A stretch of 29,527 nt of DNA. It comes from Candidatus Rifleibacteriota bacterium. GTDB lineage: Bacteria > UBP17 > UBA6191 > JACPRK01. The stretch's first letter is position 1, and every line of letters begins with the position of its first letter. The stretch spans positions 1 to 29,527 of the forward strand of contig JACQZL010000096.1 of the NCBI GenBank assembly GCA_016213865.1, written 5' to 3'. The position numbers and the translations under genes were made by a program. Below, one piece after another: positions 1 to 7,714 of the stretch. The notes under the pieces are model-generated. The model saw only the letters and a program-made list of their open reading frames with translations, searched no databases and was not told where the DNA came from.

Positions 1-1
1 G

Positions 2-250
2 GCGGTCATGACCCGCGCGGGCGCCGCTGCGTCGGCCGCTGCCGTCGACCGCACCGGGCCGCAGCCCATCAGCCGACACCGGCGCACCGGACGCAACGCC
101 ATAAGCGACCGGGTCCGTAGCGGGCCCGGGGCCGGCAAGGATTCGGCCGTCCGCTGCATTCAAGGCTCCAAGGTCAAGGTCGGCCTGATCAAGGACGTCA
201 CTTCGGCTCCGCACAACGGCTGCCGCCCCAAGAAACGGCGCCGCGTCTGA
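2..250 (+). CDS. rpsK: 30S ribosomal protein S11, 3' part
   Basis: This is the C-terminal part of ribosomal protein S11, which binds 16S rRNA in the platform of the small subunit; the start lies outside the window. The frame contains the family signatures [11 protein letters not shown] and [18 protein letters not shown], the latter being the universal basic S11 C-terminus. The position directly before rpsD, rpoA and rplQ matches the standard alpha-operon order. The first ~35 visible residues, upstream of the GPGAG motif, are Arg/Pro/Ala-rich and align poorly with remembered S11 sequences. They may be divergent, or a frame error may lie near the window edge. Confidence 0.88.
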   Translation, partial: AVMTRAGAAASAAAVDRTGPQPISRHRRTGRNAISDRVRSGPGAGKDSAVRCIQGSKVKVGLIKDVTSAPHNGCRPKKRRRV

Positions 251-333
251 GCGGGAACGGTTTCACCCCGCCAGCCGGGGTGGCGCACACCACGAAAAGA
301 ACCCAATAGTGGTTTTCAGGAGGTTGACTGGAA

Positions 334-969
334 ATGGCTCGTGATCTCGGCCCCGTGTGCCGGATCTGCCGCACTGAAGGGCAGAAGCTGTTCTTCAAGG
401 GCGATCGTTGTTTCACCACCAAGTGCTCTTTTGAGAAGCGCTCGTACTGGCCTGGCATGCACGGCAAGGTCAAGAGCGCCCGGCTCAAGATGTCCGACTT
501 CGGCACGCAGCTTCGCCAGAAGCAGAAGATGCGCAAGTCGTACGGCGTCCTGGAGCGGCAGTTCCGCGGCTACTTCGAGAGCGCCCTGAAAATCAAGGGC
601 GTCACCGGCATCAAGTTGCTGCAGTTCCTCGAGTCCCGCCTCGACAACATGGTCATGCGGATGGGCTTCGTCCACTCCCGGGCGGCGGCCCGCCAGCTCG
701 TCCTCCACGGACATGTGCTGGTCAACGGCAAGAAGGTCTCCGTGCCCAGCTTCCAGCTCAAGCCTGGCATGGAGATCGCCATCCGCGAGAACAGCACCCT
801 GTTCAACCGCTGCAAGGAGGCCGTCCAGATGGCTTCCAGCCGCGGAATCCCGGACTGGGTCAAGGTCGACGGCGAGAAGGTCAAGGGCCTCTATGCGGCC
901 CTGCCGACCCGAGAACAGCTCCCCGCCGACATCCAGGAGAACATGGTGGTGGAGTTCTACTCCAGGTAA
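334..969 (+). CDS. rpsD: 30S ribosomal protein S4
   Basis: Primary 16S rRNA-binding protein that nucleates small-subunit assembly, and in several bacteria a translational regulator of the alpha operon. The 211-residue product has the usual length. It starts MARDLGPVCRICR and has an N-terminal cysteine set (C-X2-C, then C and C about 14 and 19 residues on), i.e. the zinc-binding version of S4. The S4 RNA-binding fold follows at about residues 100-165, with RLDNMVMRMGF and HVLVNGKKV. The start is supported by an AGGAGG-type site (AGGAGGTTG) about 9 bases before ATG 334. A GC-rich hairpin-capable stretch lies in the 83-base gap after rpsK. Confidence 0.97.
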   Translation: MARDLGPVCRICRTEGQKLFFKGDRCFTTKCSFEKRSYWPGMHGKVKSARLKMSDFGTQLRQKQKMRKSYGVLERQFRGYFESALKIKGVTGIKLLQFLESRLDNMVMRMGFVHSRAAARQLVLHGHVLVNGKKVSVPSFQLKPGMEIAIRENSTLFNRCKEAVQMASSRGIPDWVKVDGEKVKGLYAALPTREQLPADIQENMVVEFYSR

Positions 970-1087
970 TCCAGGCCCGCGGCCGCATCGGCGGCAGCGC
1001 CCCGCCGGCGGCCGGCGGACCGGTCGATCCTCGACCGCGTCCAGACGCCCGGGCAGGAACGGGACCCTGGGATCCCCTCGAGGAGGG

Positions 1088-2062
1088 ATGAATTTGATAG
1101 AAATCACCAAGCCGACACTGAAGATCAGCCGCGACACCAGCGTCAAGACGTACGGCAAGTTCGTACTGGAGCCGCTCCAGCGCGGCTACGGGCAGACCAT
1201 GGGCAATTCCCTGCGACGCCTGCTGCTCAGCTCCATGCCCGGGGCCTGCATCTCCAGCGTTCGCATCGAGGGCGTCCTGCACGAGTTCTCGGCTGTCGAG
1301 GGACTCGTCGAGGACGTCATCGACTTGATCCTCAACCTCAAGAAGATCGTCGTCCGGTCGATGGCCGACCGGCCTTCGACCCTCAAGCTCAAGGTCACGG
1401 GCCCGCGGAAGGTGACTGCGGCCGACATCGAGCCGAACGCCTCCGTCGAGATCATCAATCCCGACTGCTACATCTGCGAGCTCACCAAGGAGATGCCCCT
1501 CGAGATGGAGATGTCCGTCGAGAAGGGTACGGGCTACAAGCTGGCCCGCAAGAACACCAAGGGCGAGTACCCTCTCAACACCATCTTCCTCGATTGCCAC
1601 TTCAGCCCGATCACTCGGGTCAACTACAAGATCGAGGATACGCGCGTCGGCCAGGAGCTCAATTATGACCGCCTGACGCTCGAGGTCTGGACCAACGGGG
1701 CAATCTACCCGACCGAGGCTGTCAGGCTTTCGGCCAAGATGCTCCAGGCCCACCTCGAGCTCTTCCTCAACCTGGATCCGGCCAGTCCGTATCCCGAGGA
1801 GGACTACCGGATGGTGGTCGAGGCCCGCAAGGAAGACAACAAGAACATCGACATCCCCATCAAGGACCTGGAATTCTCCGTCCGCTCACGCAACTGCCTC
1901 GAGCAGGAGAACATCAGGACCCTGGGCGAGCTCGCCAAGAAGCGGGCCTCGGAACTACTGGCCATCAAGAACTTCGGCAAGAAGTCCCTGCACGAGATCC
2001 GCGAGAAGCTGGCCGTCTACGGACTTGCGCTCCGTGACGAAGAGGGGTCTGCCATCAAATGA
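1088..2062 (+). CDS. rpoA: DNA-directed RNA polymerase alpha subunit
   Basis: RNA polymerase alpha, the dimer that scaffolds beta and beta' and contacts UP elements and activators. The N-terminal domain shows YGKFVLEPLQRGYG, GNSLRRLLLSS and VEGLVEDV. The C-terminal domain (about residues 260-315) has helix-hairpin-helix elements, including RTLGELAKKRASELLAIKNF. The 324-residue length is typical. The start is ambiguous. AGGAGG at 1081-1086 is only 1 base from ATG 1088 but 7 bases from the in-frame TTG at 1094, which is the better-spaced start and would give 322 residues. The stop overlaps the rplQ start as ATGA, which suggests translational coupling. Confidence 0.97.
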   Translation: MNLIEITKPTLKISRDTSVKTYGKFVLEPLQRGYGQTMGNSLRRLLLSSMPGACISSVRIEGVLHEFSAVEGLVEDVIDLILNLKKIVVRSMADRPSTLKLKVTGPRKVTAADIEPNASVEIINPDCYICELTKEMPLEMEMSVEKGTGYKLARKNTKGEYPLNTIFLDCHFSPITRVNYKIEDTRVGQELNYDRLTLEVWTNGAIYPTEAVRLSAKMLQAHLELFLNLDPASPYPEEDYRMVVEARKEDNKNIDIPIKDLEFSVRSRNCLEQENIRTLGELAKKRASELLAIKNFGKKSLHEIREKLAVYGLALRDEEGSAIK

Positions 2063-2463
2063 GACACAACAAGGCTGGACGCAAGTTTTCCCGACCCTGC
2101 GGGCCGCGCAAGGCGCTGCTGAAGGGGCTGCTCAACTCACTGTTCGAACACGACAAGCTCAAGACGACCGAGGCGAAGGCCAAGACCCTGCGCCCCCTGG
2201 CCGAGCGGCTCATCACGATGGCCAAGAAGGCCGTCGTGAACCGGCCCCCCGCCAAGGAGAACGAGAAGGCCGTCGTCTCGCCCGCCGAGCAGGCCAAGCG
2301 CCGGCTCGCCTTTGCCCGGCTGGGCCAGAAGAAGGTCGTCACCCGTCTCTTCGAGACTGTTGCGCCCCGCTACCAGGAGCGCAAGGGCGGTTACGCCCGC
2401 ATCATCAAGCTGGGGCGCCGTCTGGGCGATGCCGCCGAGATGGCCCTCATCGAGCTGGTGTAG
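2059..2463 (+). CDS. rplQ: 50S ribosomal protein L17
   Basis: Large-subunit protein L17, which lies near the peptide exit tunnel. The 134-residue product begins MRHNKAGRKFSRPCGPRKAL and has the conserved core LFEHDKLKTTEAKAKTLRPL. It ends with RIIKLGRRLGDAAEMALIEL, the classic C-terminus. A short charged insertion (about residues 62-80) sits in the middle, where family members vary. The ATG overlaps the rpoA stop by 4 bases and closes the alpha-operon order rpsK-rpsD-rpoA-rplQ. Confidence 0.97.
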   Translation: MRHNKAGRKFSRPCGPRKALLKGLLNSLFEHDKLKTTEAKAKTLRPLAERLITMAKKAVVNRPPAKENEKAVVSPAEQAKRRLAFARLGQKKVVTRLFETVAPRYQERKGGYARIIKLGRRLGDAAEMALIELV

Positions 2464-2548
2464 CCCGCCACCGGAGCGGGCCGCCGGCCACCGTGCGCCG
2501 GCCGCCCGCCGTCCGGCCCCTCCGCCCCTGGGCGGACGGGGCCCCGCG

Positions 2549-2584
2549 AGCGCAGCGGAACCACGTCCTCGTGGCCGCTGCGCT
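2549..2584 (+). terminator. Strong hairpin after rplQ
   Basis: The sequence GCGCAGCGG, AA, CCACG, loop TCCT, CGTGG, C, CCGCTGCGC can fold into a two-part stem of 9 and 5 base pairs with a small internal bulge. It lies about 90 bases after the rplQ stop, between that operon and the convergent gene on the other strand. It has no T-run, so it may be a bidirectional barrier or an RNA-stabilising hairpin rather than a classic intrinsic terminator. Confidence 0.55.
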
Positions 2585-2671
2585 TCGTGTTCGGGGGGCG
2601 CGAGAGGAGGAGGGACTCGCGCGAAAAGTAGGGGGTCGAGAGCTTGCTCCAGCGGCGGGGTTGGTCGCCGA

Positions 2672-5404
2672 TTACTTCGGTGGCGTCTGCTCGGCGGGGG
2701 CGAGGGTCCGGGCAAACCTGAGGGCCTTTCCCGCTCCCGCCCTTCGGGGGCGAGATGACGAGTCGAAATCGTTCTCGAGAGAAGCTACCAGCAGCCGGAC
2801 GTTGTTGCGGTCGCGTTCCTTGATTTCATCTGGCAGATTCTCGTAGGGCTGCATCCACTTGTTCGTCTTCGCAGCGCGGTCACTCAGCTCGCCGTACCTC
2901 CAACCGTCTTTCTGCTTCTGCCTCATCCAGCGCTCGTGCTCGGCTGCGGAGAGGGCCTCCAGAAGTGCTCCTCGCGAGAGGTCGAGCGGCTCCTCTCCGG
3001 CGAACCGGCGTCGCACGAGGCAACCCGCGCGCCGGACGACCCAAGGAAAGCCCCGCGCGACCTGGCGATTGGGCTCCTGGTCCGCCTCTGGCAGTTGTTC
3101 GTAGTTGCAGAGCAGAGCGCTCGTATGGGCGTCTTCATCCGTGACTTCGCCGTACACATAGCCCTCGGCTTTCAAGGCGTTACAGTAGCCCTCGTGGACT
3201 CTGGCAGCCAGCTTCTCGACAGTCTCTTCGTCGAACTCGAGGTTGTGCGCGAGCGAGAGGAACTCGGTCGGATCGACGTGCAGTCGGAGCTGATCCCCTG
3301 CCGGCAGACATGAGAGCTCGAACTTGCATCTGCCTCTCAAGGAGCTCATTGCCAGCAGGGCTTCCATGGAGCGCGCCCCGTGCTCGTACTTCGGGACCTC
3401 GAGAAACGCACGTATCACGCCTTCCGACACGTTCGCCGTCCCGTGCTTGTCGCGCCTGTCGCCGGGTGCGAAGATGCCCGGCGCATCACGTTCCAGGATG
3501 CTCCGGAACAGAATGGCCCGCCGGACGATGTAGTGGGGGTCCTCGTCCCGGGGATCCAATCTCGGGTGCGCGGTGCCGGCGGACTCCGCGGTCTTCGCCG
3601 GCGAGCTCGTCGACTCCTCGGAACCAGCGTCATCCGCGTCTACTGAGGACCTCGCCGGGTTCGGTCCCAGGATGTCCACGAAGCCGCTCAGGCGGCTGCG
3701 GAAGTCGGGTCCCTTGGCTTTCTTGAAGTCGGCATCCTCTCCGCCGGCCCTCGTGGACTCGCTCCTTTGGCCTTCCGTTGTCGGATTGACAGCTTGCTGC
3801 GGGCGCCCGAACTCGCGGATCGATCGGCAGGTTCCCCCCGCGAAGACGAACATGCACCGTCCCAACGGGTGCATGACTTGTCCTTCCTGAAACTTGCCGT
3901 CTTGCATGGGAGCCAGGAAGTACCGCAGCCAGACGAACTGCTGTCCTCCGAGAGACGTGTCGAACTCGTCCCAGAACACCAATGGGAACTTGCCCGAGAG
4001 GGCCACGTCCCGGATCTGGTGAAAGGAGGCGATGAGATCCTCCGGTCCCTTGAACTGCGAGAGATTGAACTCCAACTCCACTCGCTCGTCCTTCAGGGCC
4101 GAGGCGGCAAGCTGCTTGACCCCGAAGGACTTGCCCGAACCCGGAGGCCCGAAGACCGCAATCGACAGGGGTTTGGTGTTCTTCACCTTGCTGCGATACT
4201 CCGTCAGGAGATTCAGGATGCTGCGGTAGGCCTCTATCTCCCGGCGATCCACCGTGAGGAGCTTGCCGAAAACCCCGAGAGGGACATCCTCACTCCTTGG
4301 CAGTTCGATCTCCACGCTGGCCAGCTTCTCGGCCGGATGCCGGAGGGCCTGCACGGCCTCCTCGCATGGGAATCCCAGAGAGATGGGTGCCGTCAGCCCC
4401 TCGTACTTGCCGAACCCGGCCTTGTGGAGCGCGCGCATTCCGTTGATGCCGGCTTGGATGCCGGACTTCAGATCCGGTTCCTCGTGCAGCAGCTCGGCCG
4501 CGAGCCCCGCTACCAGGCAGGTGGTGTAACCCACCATCCACCCCGGGTAGTCCTTGCTCCAACCATCCTCGGGCGACTCGGGCTCGAAGAACAGTCGGCA
4601 CTTCCCGGACGCGCCGTCTGCCAGAAAGGCTCCGGAGGTGTCGAAAGAAACGACGGTCGCGTGGCAGCCCGAGAAGACGTTGATGTGCTGATTGAGGGTG
4701 ATCTCCTGAGCCAGGTCCTGGGCTGTCTGCTCCCACGATAGGCCGCGGCTGACGTGGACGTCGGCCCTGCGCAAGTCGTTTGCCGTCATGACCACTATCA
4801 AACGCTCGTGGTGCTGTTCGATCAGGTTCTCCCAAAGAGCGCCTTCGGCCACCGGCTCACCCATCTTCAGGATAATCCACGGCCGTTTGCCCTTTCCCAG
4901 GGCCCTTGGCCAGTGCCTCTCGCTCGTGGGGTTACGAAACCCCTTGTTAGCGTCGTCCAGGATGACCAGCTCTGCCTCCTCAGGCTCGCTCGAGAAGCCG
5001 CCCCATGTTGCCGACTTGTCGACCATCTCGACGCTTGGGAGCTCGTAGCTCATGAACTCGGAAATGCGCCAGACTTTCTCCTTCGAGTCGCGGCCGTCCA
5101 CCTTCTCACGGGGGTGGGGGGCCCACATCGTGTAGGAGTGAATGAACTCCCTGGACGAGGCGCCGATTTCGGACTCAGGGATCTCGGGGCCGAAGACCTG
5201 ACACGTCGGACCGGCCAGCAGCTTCGCGATGAGCTGCTTCACACCCCACACGCCCCCCTTTCGCTGGAAGACCCGCGTGCGCGTGTCGTCGCTCCAGTGT
5301 CGCGTCCATGATCCGGTGTCGCGTCTGTACTCTCGTTCGCGGGCCAGGTCCCAGTCGACGGCTGGATCCCCCGCGATGACGATCTTCTTGGTTGCGTCTG
5401 TCAT
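2672..5404 (-). CDS. Ribokinase-like / AAA+ ATPase / double RyR protein
   Basis: A 910-residue multidomain protein. The start is ATG 5404, with AAGGAG 7 bases upstream; the open frame extends further 5' but that part looks non-coding. Residues ~7-330 resemble a PfkB/ribokinase fold (IVIAGDPAVDW at 8-18, ELVILDDANKGF in the middle). At the place of the catalytic GAGD motif it reads PGWMVGYTTCLVAGLA (~287-302), without the Asp, so this domain is probably a sensor and not a kinase. An AAA-type ATPase follows: Walker A GPPGSGKS at 419-426 and Walker B LVFWDEFD at 475-482. The C-terminus has two ryanodine-receptor (RyR) repeats, ~722-795 and ~812-872; the second is canonical (EHERWMRQKQKDGWRYG then ERDRNN). 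Prokaryotic RyR domains have been proposed as ligand sensors in conflict systems; the ligand here is unknown. It is divergent from the vWA operon, and a broken paralogue lies at 26725-29161. Confidence 0.85.
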   Translation of the reverse strand: MTDATKKIVIAGDPAVDWDLAREREYRRDTGSWTRHWSDDTRTRVFQRKGGVWGVKQLIAKLLAGPTCQVFGPEIPESEIGASSREFIHSYTMWAPHPREKVDGRDSKEKVWRISEFMSYELPSVEMVDKSATWGGFSSEPEEAELVILDDANKGFRNPTSERHWPRALGKGKRPWIILKMGEPVAEGALWENLIEQHHERLIVVMTANDLRRADVHVSRGLSWEQTAQDLAQEITLNQHINVFSGCHATVVSFDTSGAFLADGASGKCRLFFEPESPEDGWSKDYPGWMVGYTTCLVAGLAAELLHEEPDLKSGIQAGINGMRALHKAGFGKYEGLTAPISLGFPCEEAVQALRHPAEKLASVEIELPRSEDVPLGVFGKLLTVDRREIEAYRSILNLLTEYRSKVKNTKPLSIAVFGPPGSGKSFGVKQLAASALKDERVELEFNLSQFKGPEDLIASFHQIRDVALSGKFPLVFWDEFDTSLGGQQFVWLRYFLAPMQDGKFQEGQVMHPLGRCMFVFAGGTCRSIREFGRPQQAVNPTTEGQRSESTRAGGEDADFKKAKGPDFRSRLSGFVDILGPNPARSSVDADDAGSEESTSSPAKTAESAGTAHPRLDPRDEDPHYIVRRAILFRSILERDAPGIFAPGDRRDKHGTANVSEGVIRAFLEVPKYEHGARSMEALLAMSSLRGRCKFELSCLPAGDQLRLHVDPTEFLSLAHNLEFDEETVEKLAARVHEGYCNALKAEGYVYGEVTDEDAHTSALLCNYEQLPEADQEPNRQVARGFPWVVRRAGCLVRRRFAGEEPLDLSRGALLEALSAAEHERWMRQKQKDGWRYGELSDRAAKTNKWMQPYENLPDEIKERDRNNVRLLVASLENDFDSSSRPRRAGAGKALRFARTLAPAEQTPPK

Positions 5405-5737
5405 CTTCCCGCTCCTTCGCCACCGGTGCCTGCCTGCCGGAGACACCCGTCGCCACCAGGGCGCCGCCCGGACGCTCCGGGGTGACTTCAGGTTGTGCCC
5501 GGACAACTTGCCGGAGTCAGGGTATCACGACCGACGCCTGTCCTCCAGCGCTGAGCCCCCGGCGTCACGTGGACGACGCGCACTCCCCAGAAAGTGTTTT
5601 GCCGGCGTTCCGCGGTGGTGTAGGATTGGCAGGTCGAGAGTCTCGGGTGGTGGTGCATGGGTGTGTCGGATAAGGACCGCAGAGACGCTCGCGGGCCGCT
5701 GCTGCGAGCGGGACCGTCGAAGGAGATGCTCCCGGCC
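5405..5737. other. Divergent intergenic region
   Basis: This 333-base gap separates the leftward AAA/RyR gene from the rightward vWA gene and must hold promoters for both. Apart from the AAGGAG site just before position 5404 and the AAGGAG at 5720-5725 before the vWA start, no sigma-70-like pair or operator repeat is obvious by eye. Open frames that cross it show no family resemblance. Confidence 0.4.
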
Positions 5738-7696
5738 ATGACTGAATCAGGCTTCCCTTGGAAGGTCGACTCGGCTCGAATCACGCGAGCTCTCCGGCGG
5801 ACGATTTGGGCCGCGGGGGTCGTCTGCTGGCTCGGGCTCTTCCTGTGGAAGCCGGCGGCAGCCCTGCCGGCCGAACCCGTCACGCCGGTCTTCGTGATCG
5901 ACACGTCGGGTTCCATGATCGGTCAGGGCTCCGAACCCCGACGCAACATCATGCCGGCCGTGGTGGCCGAGGCATGCCGTTTCGTCGATGCCCTGCCGGC
6001 TGGCAGTCCCTTGATCGTGGCCACGTTCCACTCGGGGCTTCAGAGCTGGAAGGACTTCTCCTTGACCGATCCGGTGACGAGGAATCTGGCCAGGAAGCAC
6101 ATCCAGGGGCTGCAAGCCACCGGGATGAGCACCTGGATCTATGACGCCCTGCATCATTTGACGGCCCGGCTCACCGGCTGGCAACGCTCGACGGGCAGTC
6201 GGGGCAAGTTCGTCATCTACCTCTTCACCGACGGACAGGACAACGACAAGAGAGGCATCTACTCCATCGAGAAGTCCCTGCAGCAACTGAGCGACGGGTT
6301 CAGCGACCGCTACTGGCTCTACTACATCAGCCTGGGGATCCAGCCTCCGGCGGAGGTCCAGGAAGCGGCCCGGCGCTACAACATGACCGCAACGTTTCTT
6401 CCGCCCAACGTGGCCCCGTCTCTGCCGAAGGAAGTCGCCGAGGTCCGCCTCCAGCCTGCCCGCGGGTACTCCTTTCCACTTGCCTGGGGCCGCCTGTCGA
6501 GTGCCGGCGTCGAAGTCGTCCGCACCCTCGCGGTGGCCGTGGACGTGAATGCCGCGGCGCGTCAGCTCGGGCCTCGCCTTCGACTGGTCGTCGCCGACAA
6601 TCCGGAGAACCCCGCGGTGTTGCCTGCCGGCTCCGGTGTTTCGGTCTCGTCCGCAGACGGCTTCGGGAAGCAGGCGGAGCTCACGCCAGGCAGCCGCGAG
6701 TTTGCCGTCCAGCTCCGGCTGCCACCGCATAGCAAGCCAGGTCTCTATCGTGGGGCCATCCAGTTCTATCGCCTGTCCCGCGACGGCTTCCTCCTTCTCG
6801 GCGCCGGGCTGGAAAGGAGCCCCGCTCAGGGCATGTGGATCAACTACTCCTTCGAGGTCGAAAATCCTCGCGGGCCGGCCGTGCTGAAGCTGGGACGGCC
6901 TTCGGGGGCCCCGTTCCCCGTCGATTTCGGAGAGCTGACGCCCGGCCAGCAGCTTGGCGAGACGATCCTGCTCTCGTTCCAGGGCCTTCCGGAGAACGTC
7001 AAGGTCAAGGCGGAGCTCCTGGCCGCCGTGGGCGCGAGTGCCTCGTTGCGTCCCGGCCATCATGTTTGCTTCGGCGACGGCGAGGGAGCCGTTCGAGAGC
7101 TCGCTGCCGAGACCGGAAAGCTCACGGTGGTGGTCAAGGGCGATGCCTCACTTGTGCCCGGTGCCTACCAGGCCATCCTGACGTTCTCGGCGCCGGATCT
7201 CGAGCTCCAGGGTGCCGGTCTGACCGCGACCGGCGCGATTCCGATCGTCTTCACGGCAGTCGCCGTGGACCCGCCGGAACAGCTCCTGTTGAAGCGAGTG
7301 AAGCTCGTCCTGGGGACGCTCGTGGTGCTGTATCTCGTGCTGCTGGCGACGACGCCCGGCTTCAGGGGCTCGCTGACCGACGAGGAGAGCTACGAGTCGC
7401 AGCACCTTGCGCGGTTCTTGGGCGCAAGGCGTCTGCTGCCCAGACAGTTGCGACGGGTGACCGTGGGGGAGCAGGGAAAGGCCCGCATCGGGTTCTCGGG
7501 CCTGGAGGGGAAGGGGGTGCTCTTCGAGCTGAGGCCTTTTTCCGGACGAGAAGTCGAACTGCAGTCACACAGCGACGAGCTGCGAGTGACCGACGCCGAG
7601 GGCAACGAGAAGCCGATGTCGAGAGGCAGCCGGGCTGTCCTGGGCTTCGGCAGCGTGATCTCGTCCTCGAACAGACGCATCAAGTACTCGATGTGA
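5738..7696 (+). CDS. Membrane-anchored von Willebrand factor A protein
   Basis: A 652-residue protein taken from ATG 5738, with AAGGAG 12 bases before it; in-frame ATGs at 5657 and 5726 are alternatives. A hydrophobic N-terminal segment (~22-40) ending in Ala-rich sequence acts as signal peptide or anchor. A vWA domain follows, with the metal-ion site motif DTSGSM (55-60), a conserved Thr in STWIYDAL, and LFTDGQDN as the later Asp motif. The middle (~230-510) is beta-rich and Ig-like in appearance. A second membrane helix (~521-542, LVLGTLVVLYLVLLA) precedes a ~110-residue tail. If the N-terminus is cytoplasmic or cleaved, the vWA face is outside the cytoplasm and the tail inside. vWA domains bind protein partners through Mg2+. 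The tubulin-like gene starts 18 bases downstream, so the two are probably co-expressed. Confidence 0.88.
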   Translation: MTESGFPWKVDSARITRALRRTIWAAGVVCWLGLFLWKPAAALPAEPVTPVFVIDTSGSMIGQGSEPRRNIMPAVVAEACRFVDALPAGSPLIVATFHSGLQSWKDFSLTDPVTRNLARKHIQGLQATGMSTWIYDALHHLTARLTGWQRSTGSRGKFVIYLFTDGQDNDKRGIYSIEKSLQQLSDGFSDRYWLYYISLGIQPPAEVQEAARRYNMTATFLPPNVAPSLPKEVAEVRLQPARGYSFPLAWGRLSSAGVEVVRTLAVAVDVNAAARQLGPRLRLVVADNPENPAVLPAGSGVSVSSADGFGKQAELTPGSREFAVQLRLPPHSKPGLYRGAIQFYRLSRDGFLLLGAGLERSPAQGMWINYSFEVENPRGPAVLKLGRPSGAPFPVDFGELTPGQQLGETILLSFQGLPENVKVKAELLAAVGASASLRPGHHVCFGDGEGAVRELAAETGKLTVVVKGDASLVPGAYQAILTFSAPDLELQGAGLTATGAIPIVFTAVAVDPPEQLLLKRVKLVLGTLVVLYLVLLATTPGFRGSLTDEESYESQHLARFLGARRLLPRQLRRVTVGEQGKARIGFSGLEGKGVLFELRPFSGREVELQSHSDELRVTDAEGNEKPMSRGSRAVLGFGSVISSSNRRIKYSM

Positions 7697-7714
7697 CGAC
7701 GGAAGGGAGTGGCG

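Noticed and set aside
5405..5737. Sigma-70 promoters in the divergent region
   Set aside because: No -35/-10 pair with proper spacing could be defended by eye in this GC-rich sequence.
5747..7063. 438-codon open frame on the minus strand opposite the vWA gene
   Set aside because: No recognisable family and antisense-like composition; the plus strand has vWA motifs.
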